From NCBI GenBank assembly GCA_030295235.1, contig AP026128.1, forward strand, positions 496,001 through 560,000: a DNA stretch of 64,000 nt, in the 5' to 3' direction. This document shows, piece after piece, positions 55,728 through 64,000 of the stretch. A model generated the notes under the pieces. It worked only from the letters and a program-made list of their open reading frames with translations, had not been told where the DNA came from and ran no database searches. The stretch is from Fistulifera solaris (lineage: Eukaryota > Bacillariophyta > Bacillariophyceae > Naviculales > Stauroneidaceae). The position numbers were made by a program, and so were the translations under genes. How positions within the stretch are numbered: position 1 is the first letter of the stretch; the number at the start of each line of letters is the position of its first letter.

Positions 55728-57368
55728 TCAGTATTGTCGCTGCTCCTCTCCTTCTTCCAGTCGCCGGAGCTTTTTACGCTTCTTTGTGAAACCACGCTTT
55801 CGGCTGAACGCTTGTTGGACTTTGGCAAGATCGCTCGGAGACGGTTGCGAAGCATTCTCATCTGCATCGAAATCATCCGTCAGTTCTTCCATGACATCTT
55901 GCTGCAAGGTCATTTTCTCTTGTTGTTCTTCTGCTTGTCGTACAACATTGACCAGGGGCTCTTCCTGTTCCGAAAAGAAGATAATGCCCCGTCCCTTCTT
56001 GGAGTGATTTCTACGACCACACCGTCCCATGCGATGCAAATGCGTCACAACATTCGTAGCAAACTGCAATTGAATGACCAGCGTCACATCCGGTACATCC
56101 AGACCGCGGCTGGCCAGATCCGTGCAAACCAGAATAGACGATTGACCATTGGCTGTCGATTGACGAAAAGCTTCGAGTGTTTCAGTTCGTTCTTGCAAGT
56201 TCAATTTGGCGTGATACCTTAACACAGAAACACCTGCTCGTTGCAAGGCCGCACTCGCATTCTCAACATCCTGTACACTGTTCAAGAAAATCATTATCTT
56301 TTCACCTTCAGAACCTTGTTGCTGTTGATGCTGTGACAACATTTCCACTACAGCTTTCATCCGCTCTTGTTTCGACTCCAGTGCAATCCACTGTGTTTCC
56401 AGCAACCCCTCGTGTTTGGCATTGTGCAAGTTCGCCGTCGTAATATACTCCGCCGAAGGGAACTTCTTCTTCAAATACGCATCGACACTCCGCAATCCGG
56501 AATCGGGTAACGTGGCTGCAACAAAAACGTATTGCGTCGGACGTTGTTCAGTAGAATGAATGGTGCGATCGGCCCTTCGAAAGCCCATCAATACCTGCTC
56601 CAGCGCACGCACATAACCTCCATCCAACAACATATCCGCTTCATCCACAATGAGGGATTGAATATCAGCGAAAATTGCGACATGTTTCGGATTCAGTGCC
56701 CACGGCCCCAGTGCCGCGGGTGTCGAAACAATCAAGTCTAAGGGCTTCGTACAACGTCGGAAGGGTGCGAAATCATTCGGTTCGTCCATACCTCCCGGCA
56801 ATACAGCTAGTCGAATCAACGAATCGTCATCATTGTCATTTTCCTGCAACACTTTTCCATCGTACACGAGTGCCGAAGGTCCACCCGCCAACGGCAGTGC
56901 CATGCGCACGACTTGTTGCACCAATTCCTTGTTTGGCACCAAGACGACAGCTTTCGCAAACGCTTGCACTGCATCCCATTGGTTGGAATCCTTTGTAAGC
57001 CGTTCTTCCAACACCGCATTCATCCACGGCAACAAATACGCCAGTGTTTTGCCGGTACCCGTCTCGGCACCTAGTATCACATTCCGACCTTCTTGCACGG
57101 AAGAAAAGGCCAACGATTGAATTTCACTCGGACCGCTCCGGTAAATGGTCGGTAATTCGCTTTGTAAGCGTTGTAACAAAACAGGAGATGTAATGAGTGA
57201 CTCCCAATCATTCTGAGATAAGCGCAGTGATAACGAGGAGGATGCGAAAGTTCGTTTTGCCACCGAAAAGGCACGACAGGATGACAGAAATCGGAGCGAC
57301 GATGATGAAGATAAGAGCATTAACATTGGTAGAAATTTCAGGCTTGTACAAGGTCGAAACCGCTTCAT
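55728..57368 (-). CDS. Organellar DEAD-box RNA helicase
   Basis: A 546-residue DEAD-box ATP-dependent RNA helicase with an intact frame. Motifs in order: PSEIQSLAF (Q motif), GAETGTGKT near residue 100, STPAALGPW (motif Ib region), VDEADMLLDGG, VAATLP in place of SAT, VLRYHAKL, CTDLASRGLDVPDVTLVIQL, and HRMGRCGRR. The first 45 residues are basic and Ser-rich with hydrophobic stretches (LMLLSSSSSLRFLSSCRAFS), indicating mitochondrial or plastid import. The tail is Lys/Arg-rich (KRGFTKKRKKLRRLEEG), as in helicases that bind structured RNA. It is convergent with the DUF6824 gene, with 30 bp between them. Confidence 0.9.
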   Translation of the reverse strand: MKRFRPCTSLKFLPMLMLLSSSSSLRFLSSCRAFSVAKRTFASSSLSLRLSQNDWESLITSPVLLQRLQSELPTIYRSGPSEIQSLAFSSVQEGRNVILGAETGTGKTLAYLLPWMNAVLEERLTKDSNQWDAVQAFAKAVVLVPNKELVQQVVRMALPLAGGPSALVYDGKVLQENDNDDDSLIRLAVLPGGMDEPNDFAPFRRCTKPLDLIVSTPAALGPWALNPKHVAIFADIQSLIVDEADMLLDGGYVRALEQVLMGFRRADRTIHSTEQRPTQYVFVAATLPDSGLRSVDAYLKKKFPSAEYITTANLHNAKHEGLLETQWIALESKQERMKAVVEMLSQHQQQQGSEGEKIMIFLNSVQDVENASAALQRAGVSVLRYHAKLNLQERTETLEAFRQSTANGQSSILVCTDLASRGLDVPDVTLVIQLQFATNVVTHLHRMGRCGRRNHSKKGRGIIFFSEQEEPLVNVVRQAEEQQEKMTLQQDVMEELTDDFDADENASQPSPSDLAKVQQAFSRKRGFTKKRKKLRRLEEGEEQRQY

Positions 57369-57599
57369 TGTATGCTTATCAATAAAGTCTCGTTTCTTCT
57401 ATTTTGACGAAAGAGACCTTGTCCATTGGCAAGGAAGAGAATGAATGAGGAATACCTGGTAACCTTACAATTTTTTTCGATGATGTTTTGCTTGGCTCAA
57501 TGGCTCGTGGCTAAAATGGAGAACTTCCAAAAGGAGTACACATAAACTTACTGTAATCTTCAGGCCTTGTCTGACCACGACCCAATCTAAAACGCCATA
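57369..57599. other. 5' flank of the helicase gene
   Basis: A short region between the helicase start codon and the first tandem unit; no separate feature is recognised. Confidence 0.5.
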
Positions 57600-59085
57600 C
57601 CGAAGCAATGAGAGCCCCACGGTTGTCCACAAACAAAAGCGCGAAGTGTATAATCATGATCAAATGCCATGGAAAACCAATATATAAGCTAAATATTATC
57701 TTCATTCGAAACGCAATTATTGCGTCGAAAGGTATCCGTATCGTCGAATGCCATTTTCACTATGATAGTAAAGTGTTGGTTCTACGCGATCGCGACTAAA
57801 TTTCACTCACTTGAAACTCCACCGAAGCAATGAGAGCACCGTCCTCAACAAAAATGCGAAGTGTACCAGTATAATCGTATGCCATGGAAAACCAATATAT
57901 AAGCTAAATATTATCTTCATTCGAAACGCAACTATTTGCGTCGAAAAGCATCCGTATCGTCGACTGCCATTTTCACTATGATGGTAAAGTGTTGGTTCTA
58001 CGCGATGCGACTAAAATTCAGTCACGATTAACACATAAGGTTACGATATTGGTGGTCTTCAAACACAAGCGCGAAGCGTATAATCAATAATCAAATGCCA
58101 TGAAAAACCAATATATAAGCTAAACATTTTTTTTATTCGAAACGCAACTATTTGCGTCGAAAAGCATCCGTATCGTCAAATGCCATTTTCACTATGATGG
58201 TAAAGTGTAGGTTCTACGCGATGCGACTAAAATTCAGTCACGATTAACACATAAGGTTACGATATTGGTGGTCTTCAAACACAAGCGCGAAGCGTATAAT
58301 CAATAATCACATGCCATGAAAAAGCCAATATATAAGCTAAACATTTTTTTTTATTCGAAACGCAACTATTCGCGTCGAAAGGCATCCGTATTGTCGACTG
58401 CCATTTTCAATATGATGATGGTAAAGTGTTTGTTCTACGCGATCGCGACTGAAATTCAGTCACGATTAACACATAAGGTTGCGATATTGGTGGTCTTCAA
58501 ACAAAAGTGCGAAGTGTATTATAAATAATCAAATGCTATGAAAATCAGTATATAAGCTAAACATTATTTTTATTCGAAACGCAACTATTTGCGTCGAAAA
58601 GCATCCGTATCGTCGACTGCCATTTTCACTATGATGTTGAAGTGTTGGTTCTACGCGATCGCGACTAGATTTCAGTTACGATCCACCAAAGTGGTCTTCA
58701 AACAAAAGTGCGAAGTGTATAATAAATAATCAAATGCCATGAAAACCAGTATATAAGCTAAACATTATCTTTATTCGAAACGCAACTATTTGCGTCGAAA
58801 AGCATCCGTATCGTCGACTGCCATTTTCACTATGATGTTGAAGTGTTGGTTGTACGCGATCGCGACTAGATTTCAGTCACGATCAACATATGGTTACGAT
58901 ATTGAAAATGCCACCAAAGTGGTCTTCACACAAAAGTACGAAGTGTATAATCAATAATCAAATGTTATGGAAAAACCAATATATAAGCTAAATATTATCT
59001 TCATTCGAAACGCAATTATTTGCGTCGAAAGGCATCCGTATCGTCAAATGCCATTTTTATTATTATGGTAAAGTGTTGGTTCGGC
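57600..59085. repeat. Seven-unit tandem array, period about 216 bp, containing the hairpin element
   Basis: The marker GCATCCGTATCGTC (or a one- or two-base variant) occurs near 57732, 57948, 58164, 58382, 58601, 58802 and 59032, spaced 216, 216, 218, 219, 201 and 230 bp. Each unit has CCAATATATAAGCTAAA (a TATA-like box), TCGAAACGCAACTATTTGCG, CCATTTTCACTATGATGG, and TAAAGTGTTGGTTCTACGCG followed, in most units, by CGACTaaATTcAGTCACGAT. The last blocks are the dispersed hairpin element. The array lies between the helicase and amidotransferase genes. Confidence 0.85.
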
Positions 59086-59293
59086 TAGGAAACTCTAGGA
59101 ATACGCTGTTGGCGTCTGCAAAGCGGAAAATAAGATCAATAAAAGTGTGACCGATCAGGTTGACAATCGTTCCGTCGGGGGCATTGCGAGACGGGGACGA
59201 GCTAAGCCATTCAATCGACCCAAAATTTCCGCTGATAATTGATTTCATACTCCTACTTTAGCTCTAATATAACTAGCGTGAATCCTTACAAAT

Positions 59294-60505
59294 CTAAATT
59301 TTCAAGACTTCCATGGCGGGTATTGTCACGGGAGAGGTTAGTGCTCTCTGGTTTTTCTCATTAAATGATGAGAAAATAGCTGATGCGACAGAAATTGGTT
59401 CTGTCGTTCGAAGTTCTTCTTCTTCACATTTGCTTTCTTCTTTGCTTTCTTCTCGTTTTTCCACAAGCACCGCTGTACGTGGTGTTTGCGGAAGTAGCCG
59501 GGGCGATCGACCGCATTTGAGAGGCCCAAAACATTTACTGGACAATCCTCGCCCAAGATTTTCAACGATTTCGCAGCATTTGGAAGTGCGGTACGGTAAC
59601 CCTTGATCGAACATGATCAATTCGCCCTTCCCGAATTCCCTCCAACCTTCTTCTTGCGTCAATGGTTTGGTCGTGATGACCGCCACCCGGTCTTGTTCGG
59701 TGGCTACGGTGGAAAAATCAATGGTGTAATCGACATCGAGTAACTTGGCCGTTGAGAAGGGAGGTTCTCGCACTATGTAATGCAGTCCATTCCAAACATC
59801 CGATCCCGGCCGTCGTCCCGGCCACGAGTACGCAAACAGCGTATGCGGCCCGCATCCCAATAGAAAATTGAAAATCGTATCTTGCGCTCCCCGCACAATT
59901 TCTTGACAAACATCACTCAAAAATTCGTGCAAGACGGGCAAACTCGGCAATCCATCGGGGAATTCCGCATGCAACGCATTTAATATGGCACAAAAGACCG
60001 CCTCCGAGTCGGTATCGCCTACTGGATGGTACAAACGATCCCGTGTCATACCCAAGGCAGGAAAATGGTCCGTATGGACGTTCGCAAAGGACGGACAATC
60101 GCCATTGTGACAAAAGGACATGGTGATGCCCTTCCAGACGCGGACAAAGGGATGCACGTTCTCTAAACTGACGGCACCTTGTGTGGCGTAGCGTATGTGT
60201 GCCATCATGTCTGTGGCAAAGAGAGAGAAAGCACATGAGAGACAAGACACAAGAATTTGTCTCGGGGTGACACGTCGGCACTACGTACTGTACGTTTTGA
60301 TGGGATACTTCTGCACGAGATCGGCAATGGGTGATTGACAAGCCGGTAATGTATCGTGAAAACAACGTACACCACGGCCTTCATAGATGGCCAAGCCAAA
60401 TCCGTGTGAGTGTTTGTCGGTCTTGCCTCCACGTTGACAGAATCCTTTCAGAGAAAACGAAAAGTCGGTCGGTGCCGCGCAGTTCATTCCCAGTAATTGG
60501 CACAT
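59294..60505 (-). CDS. YafJ-type class II glutamine amidotransferase
   Basis: Exon 1 (60505-60289) and exon 2 (60210-59294), with a 78-nt intron (GTACGT...CACAG), give 377 residues. The start MCQLLGMNCAAPTDFSF places Cys2 as the N-terminal nucleophile that releases ammonia from glutamine. Conserved blocks follow: QRGGKTDKHSHGFGLAIYEG, PIKTYNMMAHIRYATQG across the splice, ENVHPF, MSFCHNGDCPSF and GDTDSEAVFCAILNAL. This matches the YafJ/Dug3-like group, the stand-alone class II domain; Dug3 acts in glutathione breakdown. The C-terminal 70 residues are Lys/Glu-rich and not conserved. The frame stays open upstream to 60661, but the nucleophile must be residue 2, which fixes the start. Confidence 0.88.
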
Positions 60506-61019
60506 TTCCTTCAGTTCTGACAGTTCAAGTTCACTGCAATGAAGGGAACTTAATAAATGCCGACGAGCCAGAAGTGTTCTCGATAGACGTCTGAATTTTT
60601 TTTGTGTGTTGACGTTCTTTTGCCGCGCAACGGAACGATGACACGCGGTCGCGGTTGGCATAATTTCGCCCGCGTGTCACAAAGTGCCGCACGACTGCCC
60701 ATTTACTTTTCTGTCTACAGTGTATCCAGATACTTCAAGCGCCGAATGCCACTCGCGCCGACGACGTCAGCTCGCCGAAACCCGATCCTTGATGCATTCA
60801 TGCTGGATGGGATGAACATTGAGCATTGGTAAACGAAGCAGCTGGGAAAAAAGTGGTTCTGGGTTCCGACACCATCAAAAGCAACAAAACACAAGTGCGA
60901 TCATGCCTAATTCGTTTGCTCCTTAGGAAGGTCGGTCCTGTATGTGTCGTATTGCACGAAACGAAATAGGAAATGAATAATCCGGGACTGGACATTGGTC
61001 GAGTCGGAGAAAAAGTCGT
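60506..61019. other. Intergenic, nothing recognised
   Basis: The gap between the two minus-strand genes shows no gene or repeat that I recognise. Confidence 0.5.
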
Positions 61020-62295
61020 CTACTGTTTATGGCATAGTAAAAATAGATGGTATCTATTGTGAGGTCGCGGGCCACCATTTCGCGTCGAAAAACAAAGGAC
61101 TAGTGCTAGAAAACAATCTCCAAACGATTCCGACTCTATAAGGTGCATGTAAATCCGTCCTTTAACTAGAGCTTCAACTCGAACGACTCTCGCAGCGGAC
61201 TGGACAATCCAGTGACCATCCCGATGGCAAAACTTGGGTTGCACAGTCCGTTCAAACAAATATCGCCATTCTTTCACAAACTCCATGATCACATTGTCCA
61301 TGCCCCGTTCTTTGGCACTTTGAAACAGATCTTTCTCTACCAAATCCGGTCCCGATATAAAATGGGGATTCGGACAACGCGGTTCTAATCGACTGGCCAA
61401 CTGCAGCTGCTCCTCTGTCACTTGCATGGAATTATCGTCGTCTGAGATACTGAAATAAGCCCGCACGACTTGTATGTATTCTAGCACTTTCTCGGGAGGC
61501 AACTGCGCTTTTCGTTTTAACAAGGCACTGGCCGCACTCCGCGTGGTTTGAACTGTCGGATCCAGAAACGTCGCATGACGACTGTCGACCTTCGGGTTAG
61601 TCCATTTCGTGCGCAGCTGGTCTTCCAGTGCATGCATTCGTGTTTGTGCGGCCGTCTGGGCACGCACATGACACGTCGGGCACAAAATCACGACATCGTG
61701 CGGCAGGTGTGTCTTGAATTCCGGCGGAAATCGGGCGCGGTACGCGTACGGAACAATGTAGTGACGACGGTAGTCTTTATCACAACCACATGCGACGCAG
61801 CAATTTTGTTTGATGGATTGGTTGTATTTGACCAGGCGTATTTGTTCGGTGTCGATCGATCGATTCGTGTTGGGCTGAAAAAGCAGTCGAATGGATGTTT
61901 CATCCGATGTCTCCCACTCGGCTAGATTCTTTCGAATGTACCAATGCGCTTTCTTGAGGCTAATCGTGCTGAGTACATCACCGCGAGGACATTTCATGAG
62001 AATATTGTCGTACATGGGTTTCTTCATTGCCATAAAAGGTATCAACCGTTTGCGCCGTTGTTCTTTCCAGCAAGTCTCTATCTATTTGTGAGCCTATCGC
62101 GTTTTTCTCCGAGGAACTAGGTTGCCGCTTTTGGTCGGTGCGAAAGAGAGCTTTTCGAAGTACACTTTGTCGTATCCTTTTCCTTGATTTCTTGTCAGTT
62201 GTGTTGATGATTCGATCATAGAAATAAATCATGAGGGAAACGCCCATCACCAAGCAGGATGACAGAATCAACGTCCTCGTTGGTTGCGACGCCAT
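61020..62295 (-). CDS. Membrane-anchored protein with the EXD2 C-terminal HNH-like domain, no exonuclease domain
   Basis: An ATG at 62295 begins a membrane anchor (TLILSSCLVMGVSLMIYFYD) followed by a basic stretch. The frame changes by one base between about 62050 and 62085 (for example at GGAAAG), and the rest is clear. MYDNILMKCPRGDVLSTISL, the Cys pair CCVACGCDKDYRRHYIVP, HDVVILCPTCHVRAQ, a helical region (LLKRKAQLPPEKVLEYIQVV) and FVKEWRYLFERTVQPK match the C-terminal part of metazoan EXD2, including its HNH-like CxxC...H...CxxC arrangement. EXD2 itself is membrane-anchored with a DEDD 3'-5' exonuclease between anchor and this region; here the exonuclease is absent. The last 70 residues are not recognised. 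Confidence 0.72.
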
Positions 62296-63114
62296 TCTCT
62301 TCAACAACTTATGCAATTTGTTTTATTTTGTGATAGCCTGGCATTTCCAAGGATTTTCTTTACCAGTACTAAAAAAAAGCAGTAAGGGCATGAATCTAAA
62401 TGGTAAACCCGGTAAGGGCATCAAAACAAAGCAAGGCCCGTATTGTCGTGCTGCATTTTTGTTTTCATTCTTTATTTTTGTGGTGGGAGGTTGAAAGTAT
62501 TTGCTCTCTGACGTCCTACCGGTACCAATGATTAAACTTAAAACGCACTTGGTACTGACACAAGTTAGTTGGAGACAAAAACTGTATGACTGTTTGACGG
62601 GGGCTATAGATAACAAATCGGCTGAAATGCTAAATAATTCTGAACGGAAACACGAGAAACATTTTGCCTCTAAATGAGACGTCCATGGGTTAACGTCTCC
62701 GTTAAAAGAGAACAGGATCTTGTTCCACCTGGTTGGAGTTCCCACATCACCGTAGACCGTAGATTGGTCTACGTAGGTGAAACGCAAAGGACACTAAAGC
62801 CTATAAGATGGATCCATAAATCTGATGGATGAACTGATACTACGTAGCTGTAGTACAAAAGGAAATGCTGTCATAATTGCCCCATTACATAGCGAGACAT
62901 TGCACGGTTTTCCTGAATCAGGTTTCTACTTTACAAATGAGTCTTAGCCATCATCATTCGTGGTTGCAGTGAAGGAGTAGGGAGTAGCGTTGTAAACTTT
63001 AGACTCCGCCTCGATGGAAAGGACGGATCCAAACGGGCGCATCTCATTTTTATTGGACTTCGACTTTCGACGAAAGAACATGTTGTCATTCATCATCATC
63101 TTTCATCTTTGACC
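62296..63114. other. Divergent intergenic region, nothing recognised
   Basis: This spacer lies between the EXD2-domain gene and the small gene at 63115. Short open frames occur but lack signals; the region looks like two divergent promoters. Confidence 0.5.
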
Positions 63115-63666
63115 ATGACGACCGATGAAAACGCTTCATTTTCCATTCTGGAGTGCATTACTCCAAACACAAAGAAGCGGACCGTGGAGCACTTCGATTC
63201 TAGCGTTGACTTGCATTCCAGCAGTGAGCTTCGTTGGCTCGATTCCTCATCCTTCTCGGCAACTCTGTCGAGACGAAATTCCATCGCCACCGATGAACCG
63301 CCTCGTCTGCCAACGCGAGGAACGGATACCTACGAGCCTTTAACACCAGGAAAGACTTTCACAAGAGTACCTCTACCAAGCCCCTCTGAAGTACCCGTTC
63401 GGTTCGTGTCGGTGTTACCCCAACACCAGCGAAACGTATCGCAATTGTCAGTGCCCTCGCTGAACACCATTGATGCTGATATGGCAGTATCTGAGAATGA
63501 GTCGGTCACTGCTCTACACACAAGATTATGCTCGAATTCTTCTCTTCCATTTTTGGGCAATCTCATTTTGGACACCGATGAGCTGACTTACTCCGACGTT
63601 GACGAAAAATCATTCGTCTCCGGCTCTTTGTTATGTCAGCTTGAATTGGAAAACGGACTCAGCTGA
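63115..63666 (+). CDS. Ser/Thr-rich protein of unknown function
   Basis: An intact 183-residue frame starting at the ATG at 63115 (MTTDENASFSILECI). I do not recognise a domain. It is rich in Ser, Thr and Pro (DTYEPLTPGKTFTRVPLPSP), with many possible phosphorylation sites, and has no signal peptide or membrane segment. A helix-poor, probably disordered regulatory protein is the likeliest reading. Chance coding cannot be excluded. Confidence 0.5.
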   Translation: MTTDENASFSILECITPNTKKRTVEHFDSSVDLHSSSELRWLDSSSFSATLSRRNSIATDEPPRLPTRGTDTYEPLTPGKTFTRVPLPSPSEVPVRFVSVLPQHQRNVSQLSVPSLNTIDADMAVSENESVTALHTRLCSNSSLPFLGNLILDTDELTYSDVDEKSFVSGSLLCQLELENGLS

Positions 63667-64000
63667 ACACTGCCTCTTTTTAATAAACTATTATTTAACT
63701 TGTTCTGTTATTGTCTATTCACCACAAGAGTACGCATACGCATGTATTTTCCATAACCGTACCAAAGCGAACAGCGTCCTCTACCACAAATATCGACAAT
63801 TACGTTTTACACAGTCTCGCCACCAACTATCTTGTGCTCGTAGCGAGCTGTGCCATCCAGATCCCCTTCGAACTCTTTCATCAAGGATTCCATGTTCATA
63901 CCTTCCTTTTGAACGCGAACGCTGAAGTAAAGCGCTGGTAACATGCTAATGAATCAAAAGAAGAGATATTGTGAGACAACTGCCAGGCAATAAACATCAC
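63667..64000. other. Right-edge flank, nothing recognised
   Basis: The last 334 bases hold only short overlapping frames without recognisable content; a gene may start beyond the edge. Confidence 0.4.

Noticed and set aside
1-64000. tRNA or rRNA genes
   Set aside because: I looked for B-box-like GGTTCGAANCC sequences and rRNA blocks on both strands and found no convincing cloverleaf or rRNA segment; a tRNAscan run would settle it.

Overview
The window is a compact nuclear segment of a photosynthetic stramenopile, almost certainly a pennate diatom and most like Phaeodactylum tricornutum. Three observations support this: a violaxanthin de-epoxidase gene sits head-to-head with a zeaxanthin epoxidase gene; several proteins start with a signal peptide whose cleavage site is followed by F or W (the diatom plastid bipartite presequence); and spliceosomal introns are few and short (61-88 nt, GT-AG). 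Diatom-restricted families such as DUF6824 also occur. Genes lie on both strands with short spacers. The species name is an inference.

Layout. 0-10 kb: a partial plastid-type protein, branched-chain 2-oxoacid dehydrogenase E2, ribosomal proteins eL36 and eL34 as a divergent pair, and a kinase-PDZ-PP2C fusion. 10-26 kb: a SulP-STAS-cNMP transporter, a large EF-hand membrane protein with GDW repeats, a DUF1499 protein, a lipase-like protein lacking its nucleophile, a probable plastid carrier, a carnosine N-methyltransferase and an ankyrin protein. 26-37 kb: a p300/CBP acetyltransferase, an LRR-PAQR/HlyIII fusion, a U1-C/WW fusion and a secreted protein. 37-40 kb: a repeat-rich island with a non-autonomous hAT-like transposon and tandem arrays. 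40-50 kb: protein prenyltransferase alpha subunit, exosome subunit MTR3, ferroportin, VDE and ZEP. 50-64 kb: a TTC4/Cns1 co-chaperone, a palindromic minisatellite, a DUF6824 protein, a DEAD-box helicase, a ~216-bp tandem array, a YafJ-type amidotransferase and a membrane-anchored EXD2 C-terminal-domain protein.

About fifteen genes, including the essential eL34, are broken by single-base shifts, mostly at short homopolymer runs. The simplest reading is uncorrected indel error in the assembly, so I annotate these loci as genes and state where each shift lies. Protein lengths given for them assume the reading frame is continuous.

The most interesting biology is a U1-C-like spliceosomal protein that has lost all four zinc ligands and is fused to a WW domain. 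Next are a repeat family that appears as one 7-unit array and several dimers or single copies, a predicted plastid kinase-PDZ-phosphatase fusion, an LRR-PAQR fusion, and the EXD2 C-terminal domain without its exonuclease.
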